Below are positions 16,965 to 27,375 of a stretch of DNA of 64,000 nucleotides, piece by piece. The stretch comes from Arthrobacter terricola (GTDB lineage: Bacteria; Actinomycetota; Actinomycetes; Actinomycetales; Micrococcaceae): positions 97,281 to 161,280 of the forward strand of contig NZ_SMRU01000010.1 of assembly GCF_004354015.1 (NCBI RefSeq), written 5' to 3'. The notes below the pieces were generated by a model that saw nothing but the letters and a program-made list of their open reading frames with translations, was not told the origin of the DNA and made no database searches. Position 1 is the first letter of the stretch, and the number at the start of each line of letters is the position of its first letter. Both the position numbers and the translations under genes were made by a program.

Positions 16965-17681
16965 CTAGTCTGTTGCCGAGCGTACGATCGAATCCCACAG
17001 CCCATCCACCCACGGCAGATTGGAAGGGGTCCCCGAAGCGCCTGAGGCGGTGCGTCCACCCGGTGTGCCGGCGGAATCGTCGCCGCCGAACACCCAATAA
17101 CCGGCTTCACCCGGCATAACCATGTTAATGCGGTCCCGGGCCTGCTGTTTCACGTAATTGGGATCCTGCCAGCGCGTGATCTGCTTGCGCAGGTCGGCCT
17201 GCTCCGCCTGTTGACTCGCGATATCGGCCTGGAGGCCCGAGATTTCCGCTTTCTGCTCGAGCCAGATCTTGACCGTGGGCGCGAGCATGACGGTGATCGC
17301 GATCATCACCACCGCCAGGGCGAGCATCCGGCCGGAAAAAGCCCTCGCGGGAACCGGCCTGCCAGCGCCTGGGTCCCCGCCGGAGGATGCCGGTTTATGG
17401 GAAGCCTTGGAACTTGCGGAATCTCCCGTGCGGCCGCGCCCGGCGGATGTCCCAGTGGCTCCGCTGTGGGAAGCGGCTCCGTTCTTGGACGCGCCTCCGT
17501 TCTTGGAAGCGGCGCTGGCTGATCCCTTCGCTCCCGCTGAGGCCGGGGCCTCGTGCTGGCCGGTAGCCGCCTTGCGGGACTCGCCGAATTCGGCACGGAT
17601 GACGTGGCCGCCGTCGGGGTTCTTTAGGGGCGCACCTCCGAGGGCGTCTGCCCGGGGGACCTTGGGACGGCGGGTTGCCAT
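16965..17681 (-). CDS. FtsB/DivIC-type septum formation initiator
   Basis: Bitopic cell-division protein of 238 aa. A disordered Ala/Ser/Gly-rich cytoplasmic region (about residues 1-115) precedes one membrane segment (MLALAVVMIAITVMLAPTV), then a coiled coil (EQKAEISGLQADIASQQAEQADLRKQITRW) and the family motif DPNYVKQQARDRINMVMPGE. Such proteins join FtsL and FtsQ in the divisome. The N-terminal extension is much longer than E. coli FtsB (103 aa), as is usual in actinobacteria. ATG preceded by AGGAG. Located directly downstream of eno, as in many bacteria. Confidence 0.9.
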   Translation of the reverse strand: MATRRPKVPRADALGGAPLKNPDGGHVIRAEFGESRKAATGQHEAPASAGAKGSASAASKNGGASKNGAASHSGATGTSAGRGRTGDSASSKASHKPASSGGDPGAGRPVPARAFSGRMLALAVVMIAITVMLAPTVKIWLEQKAEISGLQADIASQQAEQADLRKQITRWQDPNYVKQQARDRINMVMPGEAGYWVFGGDDSAGTPGGRTASGASGTPSNLPWVDGLWDSIVRSATD

Positions 17682-17782
17682 GACACTCCTGTAATGCCCG
17701 GTGTTTTCCTGGCGGGTTGCTGCTCGTCGCGTGCCTTCGGGCCAGCGGTTCGCCGAAGTGCAAGCGCGCTTCCTTAAACGGA

Positions 17783-17818
17783 ACCGGTGGCTATGGTCTT
17801 TCCACCATAGCCACCGGT
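17783..17818 (-). terminator. eno terminator hairpin
   Basis: A perfect 15-bp stem (ACCGGTGGCTATGGT and complement) with a 6-nt loop, 19 nt past the eno stop on the minus strand. It separates eno from ftsB, so the two may not be one transcript. Confidence 0.78.
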
Positions 17819-17836
17819 CAGGCGTTTACGCGGACA

Positions 17837-19153
<1,317 letters not shown>

Positions 19154-19249
19154 CTAGAGGGAACTTCTCGACGTCCTCGTCGCCACTAGCCTAGTCGAGA
19201 CGGGCCAACGTTACGGAACGGCGACGGACCCGGGCCTTTCGTGTGGCTT

Positions 19250-19972
19250 CTATGCGGTTTCGCTTCCATTTTGTTGGTAGCGGCGAACCGCGCCGCGCAA
19301 CGCCCGTTCGGCGTCGAGGCCTTTCTCCCGCGCGCCTGCGACGACGGCGAGCAGGAGGTCGCCGAGGTCGCCTTCGGAGCTGGGAACCTCCGCCGGGACA
19401 ACGTCCGGGCGGGGGTGCCCGACGACGCCGGAACGCGCCGCCCGATCGGCCCGGTCGAGGGATTTCTGTGCCAGCGCCAGCGCCGGGAGATGGGGTGGTA
19501 TGCCTTCGAATGGATCTGTCCGTCCAGGCTTTTCGGCCTTTTTGACGGCATCCCACTTCTCGACGATCTCTTCGACCGTAGCCGGAAAGGAGTCCTGCAA
19601 CGTTCCGTCCGGTCTGAAGACGTGCGGATTGCGCCGGATCATCTTCTCCGTAATGGTCCGGGCAACGTCGTCGAACGCGAACTGGCCGCGCTCCTCGGCG
19701 AGCCGGGCGTGAAGTACTACTTGGAGCAGTACATCGCCCAGCTCGCCGCGGAGTTCATCGGCGAAACCGGCGCTTTCGGAACCGGACTCGGAACCGCCCC
19801 GGGAACCGGCCTCGATCGAATCAACCACTTCGTAGGCTTCCTCGATCAGGTACTCCACGAGCGATTCGTGCGTCAAGGCCCCCATCCAAGGGCAATGTTC
19901 GCGAAGGGACGCGATGGTCTGGACAAGCGCGGCTACGGCTGCGCCCTGTGCACCTGAATGCCCGCTAGGCAA
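19250..19972 (-). CDS. mazG: MazG family nucleotide pyrophosphohydrolase
   Basis: House-cleaning NTP pyrophosphohydrolase of 240 aa that removes aberrant or excess nucleoside triphosphates. The first MazG domain shows LREHCPW (usually CPWD; here CPWMG), the metal-binding EEAYEVVD and GELGDVLLQVVLHA motifs. The middle has the family RRNPHVF and VEEIVEKWDAVK segments. The second half is shorter than E. coli MazG (263 aa) but keeps EGDLGDLLLAVVAGAR. The start is a TTG that overlaps the add stop by 8 nt; no better upstream start exists in frame, so translational coupling with add is likely. Confidence 0.87.
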   Translation of the reverse strand: MPSGHSGAQGAAVAALVQTIASLREHCPWMGALTHESLVEYLIEEAYEVVDSIEAGSRGGSESGSESAGFADELRGELGDVLLQVVLHARLAEERGQFAFDDVARTITEKMIRRNPHVFRPDGTLQDSFPATVEEIVEKWDAVKKAEKPGRTDPFEGIPPHLPALALAQKSLDRADRAARSGVVGHPRPDVVPAEVPSSEGDLGDLLLAVVAGAREKGLDAERALRGAVRRYQQNGSETA

Positions 19973-21116
19973 GGTTGGCGTAGGTGTCGTTGATGTACTC
20001 CACCAGGGCCTCTTTTTCGTCCAGCGGCAAGAAGGAGGATTCGGCTGCGTTCAGGGTCAGTTCGAGGAGATCGTCGAGGTCGTAGTCGAAGGTCTCGACG
20101 AGCAGTTCGAATTCCTCTGTCAGGGTCACTCCGCTCATGAGCCGGTTGTCCGTGTTGATGGTCACGTTGAAGCCCAATTGGTAGAGCATGTCCAGCGGGT
20201 GGTTCTCGATGCCTTCGCCGAAGTTCGCGATCGCTCCGGTCTGGAGGTTGGACGACGGGCAGATCTCCAATGCGATCCCGCGGTCGCGGACCCAGCCCGC
20301 CACTTCACCCAGGGTGACCATTCCTACGGTGTCTTCGGCGTCGTCGTCGGAATCTTGGTCGGCGTCCTCGAATTCGACACTGATGTCTTCCGCGATCCGC
20401 ACGCCGTGCCCGAGGCGCAACGCGCGGCCGTCCACAAGGGCGGACTGGATGCTCTCCAGCCCCGCTGCCTCGCCGGCGTGCACGGTGGCCGGGAAGTTGT
20501 GCTCGGCGAGGTAAGTGAAGGCGTCCTTGAAACGGGAGGGGAGGAAGCCGTCTTCGGCTCCGGCGATGTCGAAACCGATGGCACCGTTGTAGCGGTGGCG
20601 GACGGCGAGTTCCGCGATTTCCTGGCCGCGGTCCGCGTGGCGCATGGCCGTGATGAGCTGGCCGACCCTGATCTGGCGGCCGGATTCCTCAACAACCGCA
20701 ACACCGGCGTCGAGGCCCTCCTGCACGGCCTCTACAACCTCATCCAGGGTGAGGCCTTTCTGCAGGTGCTGCTCGGGCGCCCAGCGGATCTCGCCGTACA
20801 CCACGCCGTCGTCCGCGAGGTCCTCAACGAATTCTCTGGCGACCCGGGCCAAGCCCTCTTTCGTCTGCATGACGGCGACCGTGTGGTCGAAAGTTTCGAG
20901 GTAGCGGACCAACGAACCGGAGTCGGCCGACTCGCGGAACCACTGGCCCAGCGCAACGGGATCGGTGGATGGCAGGACGTGGCCGACGGCGTCGGCAAGC
21001 TCGATGATGGTGGCCGGGCGCAGTCCCCCGTCCAAATGGTCGTGAAGGGAAACCTTCGGAAGTCGCTTCAGGTCGAAGTCAAGGGCTGGGGCGGCGTCAA
21101 CAATTGGCTCAGTCAC
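19965..21116 (-). CDS. add: adenosine deaminase
   Basis: Zinc amidohydrolase of 383 aa deaminating adenosine or deoxyadenosine to inosine forms. Metal and catalytic motifs: KVSLHDHLDGGLRP (HxH) at residue 20, ATVHAGEAAG (His and catalytic Glu), LRLGHGVRI, and VTINTDNRLMS. The latter carries Asp-Asn where E. coli has Asp-Asp, as I recall for other actinobacterial enzymes. An acidic insert (DADQDSDDDAED) sits between the GHG motif and the LEICPSSN block. It begins at GTG with a TAGAGT box 6 nt before it. Nearby deoA, cdd and nucleoside transporter genes support salvage. Confidence 0.95.
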   Translation of the reverse strand: MTEPIVDAAPALDFDLKRLPKVSLHDHLDGGLRPATIIELADAVGHVLPSTDPVALGQWFRESADSGSLVRYLETFDHTVAVMQTKEGLARVAREFVEDLADDGVVYGEIRWAPEQHLQKGLTLDEVVEAVQEGLDAGVAVVEESGRQIRVGQLITAMRHADRGQEIAELAVRHRYNGAIGFDIAGAEDGFLPSRFKDAFTYLAEHNFPATVHAGEAAGLESIQSALVDGRALRLGHGVRIAEDISVEFEDADQDSDDDAEDTVGMVTLGEVAGWVRDRGIALEICPSSNLQTGAIANFGEGIENHPLDMLYQLGFNVTINTDNRLMSGVTLTEEFELLVETFDYDLDDLLELTLNAAESSFLPLDEKEALVEYINDTYANLA

Positions 21117-21128
21117 CCCTCAACTCTA
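21117..21128 (-). promoter_or_regulatory. predicted leaderless promoter of add (-10 box)
   Basis: Minus-strand TAGAGT is followed by 6 nt and the GTG start, with no ribosome site. Confidence 0.5.
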
Positions 21129-21144
21129 GGGGGACGGGAGGAGC

Positions 21145-21867
21145 TTAGCCAGCAGGGTGGGAGCGTTCGACGCCGGCCGTCGCGTTGATCCCGGAGCGGC
21201 CTTCCGCGGTGGTCCCCGCAGGAGAAGCTACTCCACCGTCCGCCGCACCGCTTTTCTCGGCATCCTTCTTTTCGAGGTGCTTGTGCCACCAGCGCAGGGC
21301 GTGGTCAACCACGAAGCCCACCACGACGGCGAACGCGATCGCGATTCCCACGCCAAGGAGCGGATTGTTGTGCACCCAGCGTCCGGCGAGCGCACCGATA
21401 CCCACGGAATAACCCACCCAGGTCAGGCAGGCGAAGGCATCAAGCCAGAAGAAGGTCTTGCGGCTGAAGCCGGTTTGCCCGGCGACATAGTTCACCGCAA
21501 CGCGGCCCCAGGGAATGTAGCGCGCTGTGAAGATGAGTACCGCGCCACGCTTGTCCAGCTCGTAGTGGGCCCAGGCAAACATCTTCTGGACCTTTGGTCT
21601 GCGCATCCATTTCCACCGGTCATGGCCGATCTTGCGTCCCAGCAAGTAGGCCGTGTTGTCGCCGGCCATCGCGCCGATGAGGGCCGTAGCTCCGAGGAGC
21701 CACAGGTTCGGCTCACCATGGTGCATCGCCAACGCCGACAGGCCCACGATCGCGGTCTCGCTTGGCAGGATCGTGGCAAAGCCGTCGATGAAGAAAAAAA
21801 CCAGGAGCGCTGGATAGATCCACGGCTGCCCGGCGGCATGCTCGAGCATGTGGTTCATGAATTCCAC
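21145..21867 (-). CDS. DedA family membrane protein (first copy)
   Basis: DedA/SNARE-associated family protein of about 240 aa, now linked to lipid scrambling and envelope homeostasis; exact substrate here unknown. Four to five membrane segments with the family motifs FFIDGFATILPSE, GAMAGDNTAYLLGRKIG and the Arg/Gly-rich FTARYIPWGRVAVNYVAG. The cytoplasmic C-terminal tail is charged and Ala/Gly-rich. I place the start at GTG 21867 because AGGAG lies 10 nt upstream; TTG 21885 and ATG 21858 are alternatives. A second DedA gene lies directly upstream. Confidence 0.85.
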   Translation of the reverse strand: MEFMNHMLEHAAGQPWIYPALLVFFFIDGFATILPSETAIVGLSALAMHHGEPNLWLLGATALIGAMAGDNTAYLLGRKIGHDRWKWMRRPKVQKMFAWAHYELDKRGAVLIFTARYIPWGRVAVNYVAGQTGFSRKTFFWLDAFACLTWVGYSVGIGALAGRWVHNNPLLGVGIAIAFAVVVGFVVDHALRWWHKHLEKKDAEKSGAADGGVASPAGTTAEGRSGINATAGVERSHPAG

Positions 21868-21890
21868 GCAGGCATTGCTCCTCAAGGAAA

Positions 21891-21908
21891 GTCACACGGT
21901 TGCGTGAC
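21891..21908. promoter_or_regulatory. imperfect palindrome upstream of the first dedA gene
   Basis: GTCAC and GTGAC half-sites are separated by 8 nt, 24 bp upstream of the predicted start. A related AGTCACACGCAACG stretch occurs about 100 bp further upstream. Could be an operator; no regulator identified. Confidence 0.3.
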
Positions 21909-22071
21909 ATAGATCGCTCTCAATTGTCCCATGGCCGGAGTGTCGTTCGCTACGCCCCGGCCGAAGGGGATCACAACTTAAGGCTAACTCGCAAGTCACA
22001 CGCAACGCGTCCCCCTCCGGGCGGATATCCGCGCTTGCCAGGCGTCATACCGGAGGATGAGGACGGGAGGG

Positions 22072-22725
22072 CTATTTGACGGACTCCGCTTCGGTTTCCC
22101 CGGGCTCGTCCGCGTCTTCGGACTCGGCTGGAAGGGGTCCGCGGACCTTGCTGATGACGCGGTCAACAACGATTCCGAGGATGACGGCAGCAATGATCGC
22201 GATGACGGCACCGAGCACGTGGTTGTGCTCGAACCATTGGCCGAAGAACACGCCGATTGCCACCGAATAGCTCGCCCACATCACTGCGGACAGGGCCGTG
22301 AGTGCTACGAAAGTGCCGTGGGAAAAGCGGGTCGCACCCGCGGTGAGGTTCACCGCCACGCGGCCGATGGGGATGAAGCGGGCCACCATGATCAGGGAAG
22401 CCGCCCGCCGTCGAAGTTCCCGTCCGGCCCAGCGGAAGGCGCCCTGCATCCTCTGGGAGCGCATCCACCGCCATCGCCGGACTCCGATCTTCCGCCCGAT
22501 CAGGTAAGCCAGGTTGTCTCCCGCGAAGGCACCGAGCGCACCCACGAGGATCAGGGACCACGCATTGGGCACGCCTGCGGTCGCTGAGACGGCCGCAAGG
22601 CCCACAACTACCGACTCGCTCGGGATGGGCGGGAAGAAGCCATCAATCAGGCAGCACGCAAAAACCAGGAGCAAAACCCACGGCTGCCCGGCAGCGGCGA
22701 GGATGAAATCGTTGATTGCCTGCAC
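22072..22725 (-). CDS. DedA family membrane protein (second copy)
   Basis: Paralogue of the neighbouring DedA protein, 217 aa. Motifs are CCLIDGFFPPIPSE, GAFAGDNLAYLIGRKIG and VARFIPIGRVAVNLTAG. The tail is short and acidic (ESEDADEPGETEAES) rather than Lys-rich as in the other copy, so the two may differ in partners. GTG start with AGGAA 4 nt upstream. The pair is tandem with 186-bp spacing, suggesting duplication within a nucleoside-salvage neighbourhood, without an obvious functional link. Confidence 0.85.
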   Translation of the reverse strand: MQAINDFILAAAGQPWVLLLVFACCLIDGFFPPIPSESVVVGLAAVSATAGVPNAWSLILVGALGAFAGDNLAYLIGRKIGVRRWRWMRSQRMQGAFRWAGRELRRRAASLIMVARFIPIGRVAVNLTAGATRFSHGTFVALTALSAVMWASYSVAIGVFFGQWFEHNHVLGAVIAIIAAVILGIVVDRVISKVRGPLPAESEDADEPGETEAESVK

Positions 22726-22755
22726 GGTTTCCTAACGAACGGCTCTCGGGATAGT

Positions 22756-22782
22756 CTCCCGGGCGCACGAAGCGCCCGGGAG
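22756..22782 (-). terminator. deoA terminator hairpin
   Basis: An 11-bp perfect stem (CTCCCGGGCGC and complement) with a 5-nt loop, 6 nt beyond the deoA stop on the minus strand. Confidence 0.7.
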
Positions 22783-22788
22783 GACGAG

Positions 22789-24099
22789 CTACGAAATTCT
22801 GTCGATGATGAGGCGCTGCGCCGGACGTGAGCCTTCCGGTGCGATGACCACGGCACCTTCAAGGGCCTCCTTGGCCCTGCCGAACTTCTCCGGAGTATCG
22901 CTCAGGAGCGTCAGGAGCGGCTCACCTGCCCGTACCAGAGCGCCGGGCTTGGCGTGCATCCGGACTCCCGCTCCGGCCTGCACCGTGTCTTCCTTGCGGG
23001 CACGGCCGGCGCCGAGCCGCCAGGCCGCCACCCCCACGGACAACGCGTCCAACTCCACCAGCACTCCGTCGGCGGGCGCCGGGATCACTTCGGACTCTTT
23101 CGCCACCGGCAAGGCCGCGCGCGGATCGCCGCCTTGGGCTTCGATCATCCGGTTCCAGACGTCCATTGCCCTGCCGTCCTTCAGCGCGGCCGCCGGATCG
23201 GCGTCGCGCACTCCGGCGCTTTCGAGCATCTCTTCGGCGAGCCTGATAGTCAGTTCGACGACGTCTTCCGGACCGCCGCCGGCGAGGACCTCCACCGATT
23301 CCTCCACCTCAATGGCGTTCCCAGCTGTCAAGCCCAACGGTGTGGCCATGTTGGTCAGGAGTGCGACCGTCTTGACGCCGGCGTCCTTGCCGAGGGCAAC
23401 CATGGTTTCGGCCAACTCGCGGGCGCCGGCTTCATCTTTCATGAACGCGCCGGAACCCACCTTCACGTCGAGGACCAAGGAGCCGGTGCCTTCGGCGATC
23501 TTCTTGCTCATGATGGACGACGCGATCAGCGGGATCGCCTCAACCGTGCCGGTAACGTCCCGCAGGGCATAGAGTTTCTTGTCCGCGGGAGCCAAGCCGG
23601 CGCCGGCCGCGCAGATCACCGCACCGACGTCCTGCAATTGCGCCAGGATTTCCTGGTTTCCGAGGTTCGCCCGCCAGCCCGGGATGGCCTCGAGCTTGTC
23701 GAGCGTGCCGCCGGTGTGGCCCAATCCCCTGCCGGACAACTGCGGCACTGCCACCCCGAAAACCGCCACCAACGGCGCCAGGGGCAAGGTGATCTTGTCC
23801 CCGACGCCACCGGTGGAGTGCTTGTCGGCAGTCGCCTTCGTGCCGCCGTCGGGACGCCGAAGGCTCGAAAAGTCCATCCGCTCGCCGGACGCGATCATCG
23901 CGGCAGTCCAGCGCGAGATTTCGGCACGGTCCATTCCGTTGAGCAGGATTGCCATGTTCAATGCCGCCATCTGCTCGTCGGCGATGGCGCCGCGGGTATA
24001 GGCATCGATGGTCCAATCGATCTGTTCCGGGGTGAGCGTGCCCTTGTCCCGTTTGATGCTGATGATCTGGACGGCGTCGAACGCTTCAGTTTGTGTCAC
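22789..24099 (-). CDS. deoA: thymidine/pyrimidine-nucleoside phosphorylase
   Basis: Nucleoside phosphorylase family 2, 436 aa, cleaving thymidine, deoxyuridine or uridine with phosphate to base and (deoxy)ribose-1-phosphate. Signature motifs are DKHSTGGVGDKITLPLAPLVA near residue 85 (phosphate site), SGRGLGHTGGTLDKLE, LDVKVGSGAFMK, and a C-terminal biotin-carboxyl-carrier-like domain (VEL..LSVGVAAWRLGAGRARKEDTVQAGAGV). The length fits the pyrimidine-specific Pdp/DeoA group. GTG start overlaps the cdd stop, with GGAGG upstream. It is the end of the nucleoside transporter-cdd-deoA run. Confidence 0.94.
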   Translation of the reverse strand: MTQTEAFDAVQIISIKRDKGTLTPEQIDWTIDAYTRGAIADEQMAALNMAILLNGMDRAEISRWTAAMIASGERMDFSSLRRPDGGTKATADKHSTGGVGDKITLPLAPLVAVFGVAVPQLSGRGLGHTGGTLDKLEAIPGWRANLGNQEILAQLQDVGAVICAAGAGLAPADKKLYALRDVTGTVEAIPLIASSIMSKKIAEGTGSLVLDVKVGSGAFMKDEAGARELAETMVALGKDAGVKTVALLTNMATPLGLTAGNAIEVEESVEVLAGGGPEDVVELTIRLAEEMLESAGVRDADPAAALKDGRAMDVWNRMIEAQGGDPRAALPVAKESEVIPAPADGVLVELDALSVGVAAWRLGAGRARKEDTVQAGAGVRMHAKPGALVRAGEPLLTLLSDTPEKFGRAKEALEGAVVIAPEGSRPAQRLIIDRIS

Positions 24100-24494
24100 C
24101 GGTTTTCCTCCAGGTGTGCCATGTTGTCCGGGCCGAATGCATCGGGCAGGACCTCGTCCATCGTTTTGATGCCTTGGGTTGTCATGAGCTGCATTCCGGG
24201 CGCGCGGAATTCGTACAGCAGCTGGCGGCAGCGCCCGCAGGGCATGAGGACGTTGCCCTTCGCGTCGACGCAGTAGAACGCCTTGAGCTTTCCGCCCCCG
24301 CTCATGTGCAGGTCGCCCACAAGCGCGCACTCAGCGCACAGGGTCAGTCCGTAGCTGGCGTTCTCCACGTTGCAGCCGCTGACGATCCTCCCATCGTCGG
24401 TGAGCGCCGCCGCCCCCACCGGGAAGTTCGAATACGGCGCGTAGGCTTTGCGCATCGCCGCGACGGCGACCGCTTCAAGGGCCGGCCAATCCAC
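24096..24494 (-). CDS. cdd: cytidine deaminase
   Basis: Small homotetramer-type cytidine deaminase, 132 aa, converting (deoxy)cytidine to (deoxy)uridine. Zinc and catalytic motifs are GCNVENASYGLTLCAECALVG (Cys-Ala-Glu) and MPCGRCRQLLYEF (PCxxC). The family start AYAPYSNFPVGAA follows an N-terminal helix. I prefer GTG 24494, which has GGAG 8 nt upstream, to GTG 24515, which abuts the permease stop without a good ribosome site. Product feeds deoA next door. Confidence 0.93.
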   Translation of the reverse strand: MDWPALEAVAVAAMRKAYAPYSNFPVGAAALTDDGRIVSGCNVENASYGLTLCAECALVGDLHMSGGGKLKAFYCVDAKGNVLMPCGRCRQLLYEFRAPGMQLMTTQGIKTMDEVLPDAFGPDNMAHLEENR

Positions 24495-24517
24495 GTCGGA
24501 ATCTCCAGGTGCCACGG

Positions 24518-26026
24518 TCAGCCCTTGACGTACGGTATGCCGCTGGCCGCGGGAGGCCGGGACCTGCCGACCAAGCCGGCGACGGCGAAGACCGTCAGGG
24601 CGTACGGGAGCATCGCCATGAACTGGCTGGGCACGGGCGATCCGATGATGGTGATGACGCTCTGGAGGTTGTCAGCGAACCCGAACAGCAGTGCCGCCAG
24701 GAACGCACCGATCGGATTCCACCGGCCGAAGATCAACGCTGCCAAGGCGATGTATCCACGGCCGCCGGACATGTCCTTGCTGAACGCATCCACGGAGACC
24801 AACGTGAAGAAGGAACCGCCGATGCCCGCGATCGCGCCGCCCATGAGCACGTTCCAGAACCGGGTCCGGTTGACGTTGATGCCCACGGTGTCGGCAGCTT
24901 GCGGGTGCTCGCCGACTGCCCTCACGCGAAGGCCCCACTTCGTGTGGAACAAGCCAAGGTAGACCACAATCACGGCGATGTACATCAGGTAGCCCACCAG
25001 CGACTGGTGAAACAGGATCGGACCGATGATGGGGATATCGGACAGGAACGGGACATCCACTGGCGGAAGGTGTCCCGGCTTGTTGAGGCCATCCGGGTCC
25101 GCCGTCAGGAGCGTCGAGAACAAGAAGCTCGTCAGGCCACTGATCAGGACGTTGAGTACCACGCCCACGATGATCTGGTTGACGAGGTACTTGATGCTGA
25201 CCACTGCCAGCACCAGCGAAACCAGCGCCCCGGCAACCGCCGCAGCAACCAGTCCGGCATACACGTTGTGGGTTACCGTCGCCACAACCGCCGCCGAAAA
25301 CGCTCCCAGGAGGAGTTGGCCTTCGATAGCGATGTTGACCACGCCCACGCGTTCGCACAGGACGCCGGAGAGCGAACCGAAAACCAGCGGCACGGCCAAA
25401 GTCACCGATCCCGCGATCAAGCCCGCGAGGGAAATCGCCGGTTCGGCGTCGTTCCCGTGGGCCACGATCCACACCAGGAATCCGACCAGGAAGACAGTGG
25501 CGAAGACACCGCCCACCCAACGGGGCGTGGTCTTCTTCGCTTGCGTCAAGAACACCGAGTAGCCGGCCAGGGCAAGGAGGACCACGGCGCAAATCCAGCC
25601 GACCGGGCCGGATTCAAGCGTGATCTTGGAAACCTTGGCCACCCCGAGCGCCGCCAAGCACAGCGCGATGACTGCCGCCACGGTACATGCTGGAATCCAA
25701 CGCGGGACCGTTGCGTATCCGCTACCTGTCCCCGAACGACGCACGAACCACAGGTAACCAAGCCCGGCAGAAATCACCAAGGCCAGGATCAGGGTGATCC
25801 ACGCCGCGAGGGTTGACGCGCCGGTATTCGACGCCTCGGCGATGCCGAAGCCCGCCGACTTCGGGCCGGCCATGAAGGCGAACAGTATGGTTCCGAGGAT
25901 TGCGAGCAAGGACAATCCGATTCCGGCCTTCCAGCTCACGAGCCTGCTCGCGCCAGGTTTTCCGGTGTGCCCGGGGCTGTTGCCGGCCGGAGCTCCGCTG
26001 CCGGACTGGGTAGTTGTGGTGCTCAT
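24518..26026 (-). CDS. nucleoside ABC transporter permease (second permease)
   Basis: BPD_transp_2-type permease of 502 aa. Residues about 185-500 match the usual ~310-aa permease (PLVFGSLSGVLCERVGVVNIAIEGQLLLGAF; coupling region WGLRVRAVGEHPQAADTVGINVNRTRFW; GGAIAGIGGSFFTL). The N-terminal ~180 residues add about five membrane segments absent from the Bacillus counterpart. Overlaps the first permease by 4 nt and is followed by cdd. Together with the BMP lipoprotein and ATPase it would import nucleosides; I infer this from the cdd/deoA linkage. Confidence 0.88.
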   Translation of the reverse strand: MSTTTTQSGSGAPAGNSPGHTGKPGASRLVSWKAGIGLSLLAILGTILFAFMAGPKSAGFGIAEASNTGASTLAAWITLILALVISAGLGYLWFVRRSGTGSGYATVPRWIPACTVAAVIALCLAALGVAKVSKITLESGPVGWICAVVLLALAGYSVFLTQAKKTTPRWVGGVFATVFLVGFLVWIVAHGNDAEPAISLAGLIAGSVTLAVPLVFGSLSGVLCERVGVVNIAIEGQLLLGAFSAAVVATVTHNVYAGLVAAAVAGALVSLVLAVVSIKYLVNQIIVGVVLNVLISGLTSFLFSTLLTADPDGLNKPGHLPPVDVPFLSDIPIIGPILFHQSLVGYLMYIAVIVVYLGLFHTKWGLRVRAVGEHPQAADTVGINVNRTRFWNVLMGGAIAGIGGSFFTLVSVDAFSKDMSGGRGYIALAALIFGRWNPIGAFLAALLFGFADNLQSVITIIGSPVPSQFMAMLPYALTVFAVAGLVGRSRPPAASGIPYVKG

Positions 26027-27375
26027 GCCGTTGCCGCTCCGCTCTCGATTTTCCCGCCGGCCGTTGCTCCTGAGCCGGTTCCTGAGCCGTGGCCGCCCGT
26101 TGCGTTCTTCTTTTTCCGCGGATTAAGTCCGAAGATCGCCCGCACGAGAGGCGGCGCCGCGATGAACAAGACGATCAGCGATTGAATGACCAATACGATG
26201 TCGATCGGAGTCTGGGTCTGTGCCTGCATGGCGACGCCTCCGGCGCGGAACGCACCGAAGAGCAGCCCCGCGAAGAACGTCCCCCACGGCGTCGACCGAC
26301 CAAGCAAGGCAACCGTAATGGCGTCGAAGCCGATTGACGCGGCGACACCTCCGGAGAGGTACTTTTCCGTCCCCGACACTTGGGCGATACCCGCCAGCCC
26401 GGCGAGCGCTCCAGCAAGCGCCATGACCAGGACCACGGCCCGGGGAACATTGATTCCCGCAGTGCGGGCCGCGCTCTGGTTGGCGCCCACCGCCCGGAAT
26501 TCGAAGCCGAGGGTCGAACGGTTGAGGAGCCACCACACGAACACCGTTGCCAGCACTGCGACAAGGAACCCGGCATGGAGCCTGAACTGGGGTCCGAGGA
26601 GTTCCGGAAACAGTGCCGTTTGGTCCAGGAAGGGCGAGATCGGATTTGTCGAGCCTTTGCGCTGGAATGCCGGGGTGGTCAGGAGGAACAACAACAGGAA
26701 GTTGGCGATGTAGTTCAACATGATGGTCACGATGACCTCATGGGCACCGGTCCGGGCCTTGAGGAGGCCCACGAGGCCACCCCAGAGGGCGCCGCCAACC
26801 AGTCCTGCAATGATCACCACCACAAGGTGGAGCAGGAACGGCAGATGCCAGGTGAAGCCCACATAGGCCCCGAAGAGGGCGCCGAAGATGATCTGGCCTT
26901 GGGCGCCGATGTTGAAAAGTCCGGCCCGGAAAGCCAAGGCCACTCCGAGCCCGGCAAAGATCAAAGGCGTAGAGACCGTCAGGGTCTCAGTGATCGGGTA
27001 CAGCTGGGCAGCCGTGTCCGCTCCGGCCCAATTGAACAGCGAGCCTTGCACCAATGCCACGTAGGGCTTGAAGACCTCACTGAGCATGTCCCCCGGCCGC
27101 GCGAAGAAATAGCCTGCGGTCTCCGCCACCCTGGGGTTGGTGACCGCCATCAGGATGCCGCCCAGCACAATGGCGAGAAGCACTGACAGCACCGAAACCA
27201 TGGCGTTCCCGGTGACGATCTGGCGGAAAAGCGAGCCGCCCGCCGCGTGCGGGATGGTGCCGCCCTGGCTGGAAGCCGGCACCGGCGAAGGTGCCATGGC
27301 ACCATCCGCGGTATCGAGCGCGACGTCGGTGGCGACGTCGTCGTCTTCGTCACGGGGTGTCTTGGCGTCAGGCAT
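26023..27375 (-). CDS. nucleoside ABC transporter permease (first permease)
   Basis: Membrane permease of 450 aa with an acidic N-terminal tail of about 45 residues and about nine to ten membrane segments. Family motifs are TPLIFAGLGVALAFRAGLFNIGAQGQIIFGA and the coupling loop LGFEFRAVGANQSAARTAGINVPR, then ALAGLAGIAQVSGTEKYLSGG. The C-terminal tail is basic and Gly-rich. ATG with AAGGAGG upstream; overlaps the ATPase stop by 8 nt. Heterodimer with the downstream permease is expected. Confidence 0.9.
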   Translation of the reverse strand: MPDAKTPRDEDDDVATDVALDTADGAMAPSPVPASSQGGTIPHAAGGSLFRQIVTGNAMVSVLSVLLAIVLGGILMAVTNPRVAETAGYFFARPGDMLSEVFKPYVALVQGSLFNWAGADTAAQLYPITETLTVSTPLIFAGLGVALAFRAGLFNIGAQGQIIFGALFGAYVGFTWHLPFLLHLVVVIIAGLVGGALWGGLVGLLKARTGAHEVIVTIMLNYIANFLLLFLLTTPAFQRKGSTNPISPFLDQTALFPELLGPQFRLHAGFLVAVLATVFVWWLLNRSTLGFEFRAVGANQSAARTAGINVPRAVVLVMALAGALAGLAGIAQVSGTEKYLSGGVAASIGFDAITVALLGRSTPWGTFFAGLLFGAFRAGGVAMQAQTQTPIDIVLVIQSLIVLFIAAPPLVRAIFGLNPRKKKNATGGHGSGTGSGATAGGKIESGAATA

